NCBI GenBank assembly: GCA_036231565.1
Contig: JAZAHA010000019.1
Span: 1 to 64,000 of the forward strand
DNA length: 64,000 bases
Direction: 5' to 3'
DNA from: Maricaulis sp036231565
GTDB taxonomy: Bacteria; Pseudomonadota; Alphaproteobacteria; Caulobacterales; Maricaulaceae
A program made the translations under genes and the position numbers. The notes below the pieces were generated by a model, which did no database searches, was not told the DNA's origin, and worked only from the letters and a program-made list of their open reading frames with translations. Of the stretch, positions 8,396 to 17,473 are shown in pieces. How positions within the stretch are numbered: position 1 is the first letter of the stretch; each line of letters starts with the position of its first letter.

Positions 8396-9811
8396 ATGGC
8401 GGATGCTTTCATGCTGGGTTGGGAAGAGTGGGCTGCCTTTCCCAAGCTCAACATTCCGGCCGTCAAGGCGAAGGTGGATACCGGTGCGCGGACCTCTGCG
8501 CTGCATGCCGTGTCGGTCGAGCCCTTCGGGCCGCTGGAAAGTCCGCAGGTCCGTTTCGTGCTGCACCCGATTCCCGACAAGCCGGAGATCGAGGTGGTGT
8601 GTTCCGCACCCGCCGTTGACCGTCGCGAGGTGATCTCCTCGAATGGCGAGCGCGAACTGCGATGGGTGATCGAGACGCCGGTGCGCATGGGCGACCGGGA
8701 ATGGCCGGTCGAGCTGACGCTGACCAATCGCGAGACGATGATGTACCGCATGCTGCTGGGGCGTCAGGCCATCCAGCAGGACATGATCGTCAATCCGACC
8801 CTGTCCTACGCCCAGGGCGAGCTGAGCTATGATCTCTACAAGGACTTCCCCAAGCGCCGGCCGGTGAAGCGTCCGCTGCGCATCGCCATCCTGACGCGCG
8901 AGCCCAACAATTATTCCTCGCAGCGCCTGAAGGACTCTGCGGAGACGCGCGGCCACGTTGTCGAGATGATCAATACGGCGCGCTGCACGCTCGCCATCGA
9001 TGCGGCCAATCCGGACGTCTATTACGACGGCAAGCCGCTGCCGCATTATGACGCCGTGATCCCGCGCATCGGCGCGTCGATGACGTCCTACGGCATGGCG
9101 GTGCTGCGCCAGTTCTCGATGATGGGCGCCTACTGCCTCAACATCCCCGAAGCGATCGGCGCGTCGCGCGACAAGCTCTATGCCCACCAGGTGCTGGCGC
9201 GGGCCGGGATCCAGATGCCGGTGACGGCCTTCGCCCACTCGCCGAAGGACACCGCCAATCTCATCTCCCACGTGCGCGGTGCGCCGCTGGTCGTGAAGCT
9301 GCTGCAATCGACCCAGGGACGCGGTGTGGTGCTGGCGGAAACGCGCAAGGCGGCGGAGTCGGTGATCGACGCCTTCCGCGGCCTTGATGCCAACTTCATC
9401 GTCCAGGAATTCGTCAAGGAGGCTGACGGCGCCGACATCCGCTGCTTTGTCGTGGGCGGCAAGGTGGTGGCCTCGATGATGCGCCAGGCCGAGAGCGGCG
9501 AGTTCCGCTCCAACCTGCACCGTGGCGGCTCCGCCAAACGGGTTCGCATCACCAAGGAAGAGCGCTCGTCGGCGGTGCAGGCCGCCAAGGCGCTGGGCCT
9601 GTCGGTCGCCGGCGTCGACATGCTGCGCTCGTCGACAGGGCCGAAGATTCTCGAGGTGAATTCCTCGCCCGGTCTGGAAGGTGTGGAGCGCACCTCGGGC
9701 AAGGATGTCGCCGGCATGATCGTCGAATACATCGAGGGCCATGTCCGCCAGGTGCCGCCGCGCCGGGTTGCGAAGCGTCGTGCGCGGCCGGTCGAGGAAA
9801 CAGCGGAATAG
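8396..9811 (+). CDS. Retropepsin-like (RimB/PF05618) domain fused to RimK-type ATP-grasp ligase
   Basis: Bifunctional-looking protein of 471 residues. Residues 1-150 match the putative ATP-dependent zinc protease family (PF05618), now seen as pepsin-like, with DTGARTS (28-34) and LLGR (120-123). Residues 160-450 are a RimK-type ATP-grasp ligase (IGASRDKLYAHQ, PLVVKLLQSTQGRGV, VNSSPGLEGVE). RimK adds glutamates to ribosomal protein S6, and RimB-type proteases trim them, so one chain may both add and remove residues; the real target is unproven. GGGAG lies 9 bases before the ATG at 8396. A TATAAC box sits at 8359 within an AACGGG/CCCGTT dyad. Confidence 0.87.
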   Translation: MADAFMLGWEEWAAFPKLNIPAVKAKVDTGARTSALHAVSVEPFGPLESPQVRFVLHPIPDKPEIEVVCSAPAVDRREVISSNGERELRWVIETPVRMGDREWPVELTLTNRETMMYRMLLGRQAIQQDMIVNPTLSYAQGELSYDLYKDFPKRRPVKRPLRIAILTREPNNYSSQRLKDSAETRGHVVEMINTARCTLAIDAANPDVYYDGKPLPHYDAVIPRIGASMTSYGMAVLRQFSMMGAYCLNIPEAIGASRDKLYAHQVLARAGIQMPVTAFAHSPKDTANLISHVRGAPLVVKLLQSTQGRGVVLAETRKAAESVIDAFRGLDANFIVQEFVKEADGADIRCFVVGGKVVASMMRQAESGEFRSNLHRGGSAKRVRITKEERSSAVQAAKALGLSVAGVDMLRSSTGPKILEVNSSPGLEGVERTSGKDVAGMIVEYIEGHVRQVPPRRVAKRRARPVEETAE

Positions 9812-9840
9812 CCGCTGCCTGACGTGTCACGCAGGATCAG

Positions 9841-12800
9841 CTAGGCGCCATACCCGCCGCCGCCCGGGGTCTCGATCTCGACGGCGTCGCCGGCTTCCAC
9901 ATCGATGCGGAACAGGCCGGGCAGGTCTTCCACTGCGCCGTCTGAGCGGATCACCCTTTGATGTCCCGGATAGGCGTCGCCGCCGCCGGCCAGGCCGAAC
10001 GGGTTTTCCGACCGGCGCGAGGACAGGAGGGCGACCTCCATGGGTTCCAGGAAGGTAAGCCGGCGCTGGCTGCCATCGCCGCCGCGCCAGCGTCCCGTGC
10101 CGCCGGAGCCGTGGCGGATGCGGTGATGATCGACGCGGACCGGGTAGCGCCGTTCCAGCACTTCCGGATCGGTCATGCGTGAATTGGTCATGTGGGTGTG
10201 GATCGCGCTCTCGCCGGCAAAGCCGTCGCCTTCAGCATCCACCCCCGCACCGGCGCCGCCGCAGATCGTCTCGTAATACTGGTGGCGGTCATTGCCGAAG
10301 GTGAGATTGTTCATCGTGCCCTGGGCGGCAGCCATGCGGCCCGTCGCCCCGAACAGGGCATCGACGACCAGCTGGCTCGTCTCCACATTCCCCGCCACCA
10401 CGGCCGCCGGCGGCCGCGGATTGAGCAGGCAGCCATCCGGAATGATCAGTTCGATCGGTTTCAGACAGCCCTCGTTCAGCGGAATGGCGTCGCCCACCAG
10501 GCAGCGGAAAACGTAGAGCACGGCCGCGCGGGCAACCGAGGCGGGGGCGTTGAAATTGCTGTGGCGCTGGGGCGAGGTGCCGGTGAAATCGACGGTCGCC
10601 GAACGGTTCTCGCGGTCGACGGAGATCGCGACACGGATCTGCGCGCCATCGTCCAGGCGCACTGTGTGCACGCCGTCATCGAGCGCATCGATCACCCGGC
10701 GCACGGCGCGTTCGGCATTGTCCTGCACATGGCCCATATAGGCCTTCACCACGTCCAGCCCGTTATCGGCGACCAGGCGGTGGAGTTCGTCGGCCCCCTT
10801 GGCGCAGGCGGCGAGCTGGGCCTTCATGTCGGCGATATTCTGGTCGGGCCGGCGCGCCGGGTGCAGACCCGAGGCGAGCACCTCGCGCACGGTGGCTTCC
10901 AGGAAGCGGCCCTTTTCCATGATCTTCACATTGCGGAACTGAACGCCTTCCTCGTCGATGGTTTGCGAGAAGGGCGGCATGGAGCCCGGGGCGATACCGC
11001 CGACATCGGCGTGGTGCCCTCTTGAGGCGACATAGAAGAGACGTTCCTGCGACACAGGGTCATGCACAGGTGTGACAAGTGTGATGTCCGGGAGATGCGT
11101 TCCGCCGTCATAGGGTGCGTTCACGGCCACCGCATCGCCGGGACCGAGATCGGGATGCGCTTCGGCGGCGGCCCGGACCGAGGCCGACATGGATCCCAGA
11201 TGCACCGGCATGTGCGGCGCGTTGGCGACCAGCCCGCCCTCGGCGTCGAAAACGGCGCAGGAGAAGTCGAGGCGTTCCTTGATGTTCACCGAATGCGCGG
11301 TGCGCTCGAGGGCGACGCCCATCTGTTCGGCGACGGACATGAATCGCTTGTTGAACAATTCCAGACGGATCGGGTCGAGCCCGGTGCCGCCGCGCTGATC
11401 GCCCGCGGCTTCGGCGCGTGAGAGCGACAGTGTGCCGTCCTCAAGGCGCGTGGCGGTCCAGCCGCGGTCGACCACAATGGTGGAATTGGGATCCATGATC
11501 AGCGCGGGACCGGTCTCGCTCATGCCGGCTGCGAACTGGTCGATGGCGTAGACGGGGACCTCGTTCCACTCGCCGGCATCGAACATGCGGGCACGGGCTT
11601 TCGGGCGCGGCGTGCCGGATTCCGGTGCGGGCATGTCGATCGACCAGTCGGAGGAGCCCGGCGGCGAGCATTCGGCCTCGCGGGTGACCGACTCGATGAC
11701 GAGTGCGCCTTCCGGGATGAAGCCGAACAGGCGTTTATGGGCCTCGCGGAAGGCCGCTTCCATCATGTCGCGCGATCCGGCGGGCACAGGGATGGACGTG
11801 TCCGAACCGGAAACCTTGAGCCGCCACTCGCCGTGCGAGCGGATGGCGCCGGCGGGCAGGCCCTGGGCGGCGAGGGCGCTGCGGGCCTCCTCGTCCAGCC
11901 GGTCAGCGATACGGCCGGCCTCGTCGAAGGCGCTTTCCAGCAGCGCTTCGACCGCCGCCATGCGGGTTTCGCGGATATCGGCCAGGCCGATACCCAGGGC
12001 GGACAGCAGGCCGCCATAGGGGTGGATCAGCACCGTCGTCATGCCCAGCGCGTCGGCGACGCGGCAGGCGTGCTGGGCGCCGGCACCGCCGAAGGCGGCG
12101 AGCGCATAGCCGGACGGGTTCACACCCTGGCCGATGGAGATCTGCTTGATCGCCTGGGCCATGCTTTCCACGGCCACGGCGAGAAAGCCCTCCGCGGCTT
12201 CCTCGGCGCTGGCCAGACCCATCTCGTCCGCCAGTGCGGCGAGGGCGGTGCGGCTGGCCGCGACATCGAGCGGGGCGTCGGAGGTTTCGCCGAAAACCTT
12301 GGGGAACCAGTCCGGCTGGATGCGGCCGAGCACGATGTTGGCGTCGGTCACCGCCGCCGGTCCGCCGCGGCCATAGCCGGCGGGGCCGGGCATGGCACCG
12401 GCACTGTCCGGGCCGACGCGGGCGCGTTCGCCGTCGAAAGTGAGGATGGAGCCGCCGCCGGCAGCGACCGTGTGCACGGCCATCATCGGCGCGCGCAGGC
12501 GCTGGCCGGCGACCAGGGTTTCCTGCACCCGGTCATACTGGTCGCCATCATAGCGCGACACATCGGTGGAGGTGCCACCCATGTCGAACCCGATCACCTT
12601 GGGCTGGCCGGCGCGCTTTGCGGTCTTGGCCATGCCGACCACGCCGCCGGCGGGACCGGACAGCACGGCGTCGCGGGCATGGAAGGCGCCGGCCGGGGCA
12701 AGCCCGCCGGAGGATTGCATGAAGAAGAGCGGCGTGCCTTCCAGTCCCGTGTCGACCCGGTTCACATAATTGCGCAGCACCGGGGTGAGATAGGCGTCCA

Positions 12801-13416
12801 GAACGGTGGTCGAGGCGCGCGGCACGATCTTGACCAGCGGCGAGGCGACCGAGGAGCGCACGATCGTCGTGAAGCCGGCCTCGCGGGCCAGGGCTTCCAG
12901 GCGCGCTTCGTGCGTGTCGTTGGCATAGGCGTGCATGAGCGCGATGGCGACGGTCTCGATACCGTCAGCGCGGGCGGCGTCGAGCGCGCGGCGGGCCGCG
13001 TCCTCGTCCAGCGTCTGCACGATCTCGCCTTCGGCATCGAGGCGTTCCGCGACCTCCACCACCCGGTCATAGAGCGGGTCGGGACGGGTCAGGTCGAGCG
13101 CGAAGATATCGGGACGGGTCTGATCGCCGATCACCAGAAGATCGGCAAAGCCCTGCGTCACCAGGAAAAGCGTGCGCGCACCCTTGCGTTCCAGCAGGGC
13201 ATTCGTGGCGACCGTCGTGCCCATCTTCACCGCCGCGACCGGCTCCCCGCCCGACAGGCGGCGCACGCCCTCGGTGGCGGCATCGGGATAGTCCGGGCTT
13301 TCCGAAAGCAGTTTGAGCGCCTGCAGCCGGCCGTCCGGTGCACGGCCGATCACATCGGTGAAAGTGCCGCCCCGGTCGATCCAGAATTCCCATTCGCTGC
13401 GCGCGCTGCCGGTCAT
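9841..13416 (-). CDS. 5-oxoprolinase, fused HyuA/HyuB type
   Basis: ATP-dependent 5-oxoprolinase/hydantoinase of 1191 residues, which opens 5-oxo-L-proline to glutamate. The N-terminal HyuA half has the phosphate-binding motif RGGTFTDV (15-22) and a second GFDMGGTSTDVS. The C-terminal HyuB half starts near residue 690 (DPIRLELFNKRFMSVAEQMG) and ends ETPGGGGYG. Both halves lie on one chain, as in eukaryotic and many alphaproteobacterial enzymes, rather than as separate A and B subunits. The gene is convergent with the RimK fusion and divergent from the TerB-DnaJ gene. Related hydantoinases or acetone carboxylases are less likely given the full fused length. Confidence 0.9.
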   Translation of the reverse strand: MTGSARSEWEFWIDRGGTFTDVIGRAPDGRLQALKLLSESPDYPDAATEGVRRLSGGEPVAAVKMGTTVATNALLERKGARTLFLVTQGFADLLVIGDQTRPDIFALDLTRPDPLYDRVVEVAERLDAEGEIVQTLDEDAARRALDAARADGIETVAIALMHAYANDTHEARLEALAREAGFTTIVRSSVASPLVKIVPRASTTVLDAYLTPVLRNYVNRVDTGLEGTPLFFMQSSGGLAPAGAFHARDAVLSGPAGGVVGMAKTAKRAGQPKVIGFDMGGTSTDVSRYDGDQYDRVQETLVAGQRLRAPMMAVHTVAAGGGSILTFDGERARVGPDSAGAMPGPAGYGRGGPAAVTDANIVLGRIQPDWFPKVFGETSDAPLDVAASRTALAALADEMGLASAEEAAEGFLAVAVESMAQAIKQISIGQGVNPSGYALAAFGGAGAQHACRVADALGMTTVLIHPYGGLLSALGIGLADIRETRMAAVEALLESAFDEAGRIADRLDEEARSALAAQGLPAGAIRSHGEWRLKVSGSDTSIPVPAGSRDMMEAAFREAHKRLFGFIPEGALVIESVTREAECSPPGSSDWSIDMPAPESGTPRPKARARMFDAGEWNEVPVYAIDQFAAGMSETGPALIMDPNSTIVVDRGWTATRLEDGTLSLSRAEAAGDQRGGTGLDPIRLELFNKRFMSVAEQMGVALERTAHSVNIKERLDFSCAVFDAEGGLVANAPHMPVHLGSMSASVRAAAEAHPDLGPGDAVAVNAPYDGGTHLPDITLVTPVHDPVSQERLFYVASRGHHADVGGIAPGSMPPFSQTIDEEGVQFRNVKIMEKGRFLEATVREVLASGLHPARRPDQNIADMKAQLAACAKGADELHRLVADNGLDVVKAYMGHVQDNAERAVRRVIDALDDGVHTVRLDDGAQIRVAISVDRENRSATVDFTGTSPQRHSNFNAPASVARAAVLYVFRCLVGDAIPLNEGCLKPIELIIPDGCLLNPRPPAAVVAGNVETSQLVVDALFGATGRMAAAQGTMNNLTFGNDRHQYYETICGGAGAGVDAEGDGFAGESAIHTHMTNSRMTDPEVLERRYPVRVDHHRIRHGSGGTGRWRGGDGSQRRLTFLEPMEVALLSSRRSENPFGLAGGGDAYPGHQRVIRSDGAVEDLPGLFRIDVEAGDAVEIETPGGGGYGA

Positions 13417-13569
13417 CGATTTTCATCCGTTCCTGCTGGGCGGGGGAGGTTAAGCATGGCGCACGGCCACGCAACCGGATTAAGCTGGGGCGGAACTGTC
13501 ATTCTTCAACCCCAGGGGCTCGCGCAGCGCGCGGGCAGTGCCTACATGGGCACACCGGAGGGCGCGCGC

Positions 13570-14271
13570 ATGAGTTTCTGGAGCAGGCTGGCCGACCGGC
13601 TGAGGGGCCGGGAATGCTTCCTGGAGTGCGATGGCTGCGACGAGCGTGCGCGGCTGCACCAGGTCGAGGATGCCGATTTCGCCATGGCCCTGATCGGGCT
13701 GGGCGCCAAGATGGCCAAGGCCGACGGGGCGGTGACGCGCAGCGAGGTCCGGGCCTTCTACGAAGTGTTCCGCCCGCCGCCGGAGGGCCGTGAAGCGCTC
13801 GACCGCGCCTTCCAGCTGGCAACCCAGACGACGCTGGGCTTCGACGGCTATGCCCGGCGCCTGGCCAAGCGTTTCAACTGCTATCCGGCGCTTCTGGAAG
13901 ACGTGCTCGACGGCCTGTTCCACATCGCCAAGGCCGACGGGACTGTCACGCCGGACGAAATGCATTATCTGGAACGCGTCGCCGACATTTTCGGTTTTTC
14001 CGAGAGCGAGTTCCGGCGCATCCGTTCGGCCCATATCGATGCCGGGGATGACGACCCGTATGTGATCCTGGGAATCGAGGCGGATATTTCCGATCTCGAC
14101 CTGCGCCGGGCCTATCGCCGGATCGCCTCGCAGAATCACCCCGACCGGCTGATCGCCCGTGGTGCACCGCCGGAGATCCAGCGTATGGCCGACGAGAAAA
14201 TGGCCGCAATCAACAGCGCTTACGGTCAGATACTCCAGGAGCGCGGTCTCGTCGCATCCGCCGCCAATTGA
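13570..14271 (+). CDS. TerB-like/DnaJ domain protein (DjlA-like co-chaperone)
   Basis: Protein of 233 residues. Residues about 35-150 form a TerB/DjlA-type helical domain with two AKADG repeats (49-53 and 120-124), likely acidic metal-binding positions. Residues 162-225 form a J domain with the HPD tripeptide at 190-192, needed to stimulate DnaK ATPase. E. coli DjlA has an N-terminal membrane helix; none is seen here, so this version is probably soluble. The frame is open far upstream, but the ATG at 13570 begins the homologous region. Genes of this type often lie upstream of the mraZ region in related bacteria. Confidence 0.85.
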   Translation: MSFWSRLADRLRGRECFLECDGCDERARLHQVEDADFAMALIGLGAKMAKADGAVTRSEVRAFYEVFRPPPEGREALDRAFQLATQTTLGFDGYARRLAKRFNCYPALLEDVLDGLFHIAKADGTVTPDEMHYLERVADIFGFSESEFRRIRSAHIDAGDDDPYVILGIEADISDLDLRRAYRRIASQNHPDRLIARGAPPEIQRMADEKMAAINSAYGQILQERGLVASAAN

Positions 14272-14336
14272 CTGTTGCCCCAAGAATGCCAACATGGGGC
14301 TTACAGTAGGGGGCGAACTGGACTGGATAGGACGAC

Positions 14337-14621
14337 ATGACTGACGCCCGTCAAGCCAATACCGACTTCTTCGCTTCCAAGGCGGGGCGCATCGTGCGCG
14401 ATGTGCTGGCTGCCCTGATCGCACTCGCCTTCCTGGGCCTGGTGATCTTCCTGGCCGCCATGCTGACGGCCGCCTTCCTGGTTCTGGCCGGTGTCGCCCT
14501 GCTCGCCGGCGGTGCCTACTGGTTGTGGCGCAAGCTGCGCGGCTCGCCCCGCGGATCGGAAGACGATGTGCTCGTCGCGACGCGTGGTCCCGATGGCTGG
14601 ACCGTCGATCTGGGCCGGTAA
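14337..14621 (+). CDS. Small hydrophobic membrane protein, unknown function
   Basis: Protein of 94 residues with a soluble N-terminus, a long hydrophobic stretch at about residues 22-66 that could form two close membrane helices, then a basic turn (WRKLRGSPRG) and a short acidic tail. No family is recognised. It starts 65 bases after the TerB-DnaJ gene in the same direction and may share its transcript. The ATG at 14337 follows GGATAGGA, a fair ribosome site. Confidence 0.65.
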   Translation: MTDARQANTDFFASKAGRIVRDVLAALIALAFLGLVIFLAAMLTAAFLVLAGVALLAGGAYWLWRKLRGSPRGSEDDVLVATRGPDGWTVDLGR

Positions 14622-14710
14622 GTACCGGTCGCTCCCGCAATCGTGACTGTTCGCCGCCCGGGCCCTTGCTAGTCTGGACGTGATTGCCCGTCTCGTGAGG
14701 TCGTGCCGCC

Positions 14711-15943
14711 GTGCGCCGTTTCATTCCGCTTTTCCTGATCGTTGCCCTGCCGCTGATGCTGGTGGGGTGCGTCTCCATGGCCCTGCCCAAAGTGTCCGCG
14801 CGCCACGGCGGCGAGGCCGCGCGTCCGCCGCTGGAGACGGCGGGGCTGACGCGGCAGTCCTGGGAGGCGGGGCGGGAAGACCTGCGTGCGGCGTTCGAGG
14901 CCGAGGTCTATGGTGCCTGGCCGGATCGCGGCCCGGCGCACATTCTTGATCACACGGTTGTCGATGCCGCCGCCTATGACGGGGCCGGCCGCATCGAGGA
15001 ATACACGCTGGACCTGGCGGGTGCGCAGACCCATCTCGCCACCGTGCTTCCGGTGGCGGCCGACGGGCCGGTGCCGGTGGTGGTGATGCAGATGTTCTGC
15101 GGCAATCACGCGGCGCTCGGCTGGCATGAGGGGGTGAGCGGACCGGTGACCGACCGCGCACCGGATTGTGCGCCGTCCGGCTTTGCCAGCTGGTCGACAC
15201 GGCAGATATTCGGCCGCCACATCATGGAGCCGCCGGTCGCCGAGATTCTCGCGCACGGCTATGCGCTGGCTTTCATCTATGCCGGCGACATCGTTCCGGA
15301 CAGTGCCGAGGCGGCCGATGCGGCGCTGGACGAATTGTCGGCGGATGTCCAGACCGGCGCCATCGCGGCCTGGGCCTGGGCCTATTCCCGAGTCATCGAC
15401 GTGCTGGAGGCCGACGACCGCTACGACCCGCAGCGCATGGCGGTGTGGGGGCATTCGCGCAACGGCAAGTCGGCCCTGCTGGCCGCCGCCTTCGATCCGC
15501 GCATCGACCTGGTCATCGCACACCAGTCAGGCACCGGAGGCACGACGCTGACCCGCTCGGATGCCGGCGAGAGTGTCGCCCAGATCACCCAGGCCTATCC
15601 CTACTGGTTCAACGACCGCTTCGCGACCTATGCCGGCCGGGAAGAGGAAATCCCCGTCGACCAGCACCAGCTGATCGGCCTGATGGCGCCGCGGCCGCTC
15701 CTGATCGGCGGGGCCTGGCGGGATCAGTGGTCCGATCCGAACGGCAGCTGGCGTGCGGCGCGTGGTGCCAATCCGGTCTATGCGCTTTATGGCTCGGACG
15801 GGCTGGAACAGGACGCGCTGGGGGCGTTCGACCCCGAGGCCGATATCGCCGTCTTCATGCGCCGCGGCCTGCATGGCGTGAATGCCGCCGACTGGCGTCA
15901 TTTCCTGGCCTTTCTCGACGCGCATTTCGGCGCTGGCGAATAG
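14711..15943 (+). CDS. Lipoprotein alpha/beta hydrolase, CE15 glucuronoyl-esterase-like
   Basis: Probable lipoprotein of 410 residues with lipobox LVGC (cysteine 20). The nucleophile motif GHSRNGK (serine 249) is the variant typical of carbohydrate esterase family 15, which cleaves ester links between glucuronate and lignin or other groups. The region IAHQSGTGG and the histidine at 388 (GLHG) or 397 are candidates for the rest of the catalytic site. Distant acetyl-xylan-esterase-type hydrolases remain possible. No polysaccharide-use genes surround it, so the substrate is open. Confidence 0.78.
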   Translation: MRRFIPLFLIVALPLMLVGCVSMALPKVSARHGGEAARPPLETAGLTRQSWEAGREDLRAAFEAEVYGAWPDRGPAHILDHTVVDAAAYDGAGRIEEYTLDLAGAQTHLATVLPVAADGPVPVVVMQMFCGNHAALGWHEGVSGPVTDRAPDCAPSGFASWSTRQIFGRHIMEPPVAEILAHGYALAFIYAGDIVPDSAEAADAALDELSADVQTGAIAAWAWAYSRVIDVLEADDRYDPQRMAVWGHSRNGKSALLAAAFDPRIDLVIAHQSGTGGTTLTRSDAGESVAQITQAYPYWFNDRFATYAGREEEIPVDQHQLIGLMAPRPLLIGGAWRDQWSDPNGSWRAARGANPVYALYGSDGLEQDALGAFDPEADIAVFMRRGLHGVNAADWRHFLAFLDAHFGAGE

Positions 15944-15945
15944 GT

Positions 15946-15982
15946 GATGAGGGCGCGCGGACCGGCCACGCGCCCGTTTCAT
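15946..15982. terminator. Possible bidirectional hairpin terminator
   Basis: Between convergent genes, GGGCGCG (15951-15957) pairs with CGCGCCC (15969-15975), and flanking GATGA/TTCATC extend the stem. The T-run is weak, so termination is inferred mainly from position. Confidence 0.35.
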
Positions 15983-15990
15983 CAAACGGT

Positions 15991-16428
15991 CTAGCAGTCG
16001 CGGCCCTGATAGATGCCCATCAGGCTGGTGCGGCGCAGTTCGGCGCGGCGCACATTCTCTTCACGGCGTTCTGCTTCCGCCTGGGCCTGGGCCTGGGCGT
16101 GTCCGCCGGCGGCATTCGCGGCGAAGCCGAGGCCCGGGACACGGCCCAGAGCGCCGGAATAGGCGGCGGCGCTGATGGCGGCGCTGGTGCCGGCAGCTGC
16201 GGCGCTGCCGCGGGCTTCCGCGTTCGCGGCGGCCTGCATGTCGGAACCCATCATCTGGTCCATGCGGCCGATCTCGGCGCTGAGCTGTTCGCAGGTCATG
16301 TCGGCATCGCCGGGACTGTTGACCTGCAGCAGGGCTGTGGCCGGTTCGGAGCTGGTGGTGGCACAGCCGGCCGCCAGGAGTGCCATCGCGGCCGTCAGGC
16401 CGAATGCGGTAATTCGGGTCGTCGTCAT
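15991..16428 (-). CDS. Small alanine-rich lipoprotein, unknown function
   Basis: Predicted lipoprotein of 145 residues with signal sequence and lipobox LAAGC (cysteine 22). The mature part has a helical segment DMTCEQLSAEIGRMDQMM, a glycine/alanine-rich stretch that may insert in or line a membrane, then a charged AQAQAEAERREENVRRAE coil and a C-terminal cysteine. No family is named with confidence. It stands alone, convergent with the CE15-like gene and divergent from the EamA transporter. Confidence 0.7.
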   Translation of the reverse strand: MTTTRITAFGLTAAMALLAAGCATTSSEPATALLQVNSPGDADMTCEQLSAEIGRMDQMMGSDMQAAANAEARGSAAAAGTSAAISAAAYSGALGRVPGLGFAANAAGGHAQAQAQAEAERREENVRRAELRRTSLMGIYQGRDC

Positions 16429-16558
16429 GTCCTCTCCCCTTGAGCAAGTTTGACGCGGCGGGAAGGTGCCGCCGGGACGGCTTGTCAGCCATCCCCCGTT
16501 CGGGGGAGCCGGGGATTAGCCCTTGCCCGCCCGGGCGGCGCAGTCCAAGAAAACCGGC

Positions 16559-17473
16559 ATGCGGTTGCGCGATTTTCTGGCCCTGTTTGCCGTCTGTGTT
16601 GTCTGGGGCATCAACTTCGTGGTGGCCAAGTTCTCGGTGACCGGTGCGCCGGGCTGGGTCGACGGCTTCGAGGGTGTGCCGCCTTTCTTCTTCGCCTTCC
16701 TGCGCTTTGTTCTTCTCTATGCGGTGCTGGCGCCCTGGCTGCGGCCGATCCCGGCCAAGCTGGGCACGATGATCGCCATCGGCCTGACGATGGGGGCGGG
16801 CCAGTACGCGCTGATGTTCCTGGGGCTGAAATGGGCCACGCCTTCAGCGATGGCGATTGCCGTGCAAACCGGCGTGCCCTTTGCGACCATCCTGTCGGTC
16901 CTCTTCCTGAAGGAGAAGGTCGGCCTGCCGCGGATTGCCGGCATTCTCTTGTCCTTTGCGGGTGTGGCGCTGGTGATTGCCAATCCGGCCGAGCTTGATC
17001 TCTCTATAGGCCTGATGATCGGTATCGGTGCGGCCTTCGCCTCGGCGGTCGGCATGATCCTGGTCAAGCAGATGCCGCTCGACTCAATCCGCATGCAGGC
17101 CTGGATCGGGCTGATCTCGGCGCCGCCATTGCTGGCACTGTCGCTGACTTTCGAGACCGGTCAGATGCAGTCGGTCGTCAGCGGCGGCTGGGCGATCGGT
17201 GCGGCCGTCGCCTTCACCGTGCTGCTGGTGAATGTGTTCGGCCATGGCGTCTTCTACAATCTGCTGCAGCGCTATGATGCGACCCTGATCGCGCCGCTGA
17301 CCCTGATGGCACCGCTGATCGGTGTGATCGCCGGTCTCACCGTCACGGGCGATCCGCTCGGCTGGCGCCTGATCGCCGGCGGTGGGCTGACCCTCATCGG
17401 TGTCGGCATCATCGCCCTGCGCCGGAACCGCAAGCTGCCGACCGCCGCGCTGGCGCGGGAGAAGACGCTGTGA
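16559..17473 (+). CDS. EamA family (DMT superfamily) transporter
   Basis: Integral membrane protein of about 304 residues with around ten hydrophobic segments in two EamA repeats. The first begins FLALFAVCVVWGINFVVAKF; the second covers IGIGAAFASAVGMILVKQM onward. Such carriers export amino acids, metabolites or purines; the substrate is unknown. The ATG at 16559 fits the first membrane segment; a TTG at 16523 is an upstream alternative. Its stop overlaps the GTG start of the amidase gene by 4 bases, so the two are probably translated together. Confidence 0.85.
   Translation: MRLRDFLALFAVCVVWGINFVVAKFSVTGAPGWVDGFEGVPPFFFAFLRFVLLYAVLAPWLRPIPAKLGTMIAIGLTMGAGQYALMFLGLKWATPSAMAIAVQTGVPFATILSVLFLKEKVGLPRIAGILLSFAGVALVIANPAELDLSIGLMIGIGAAFASAVGMILVKQMPLDSIRMQAWIGLISAPPLLALSLTFETGQMQSVVSGGWAIGAAVAFTVLLVNVFGHGVFYNLLQRYDATLIAPLTLMAPLIGVIAGLTVTGDPLGWRLIAGGGLTLIGVGIIALRRNRKLPTAALAREKTL

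Noticed and set aside
11737..13569. Long N-terminal extension of the TerB-DnaJ frame
   Set aside because: It is antisense to the 5-oxoprolinase. Homology starts at 13570.
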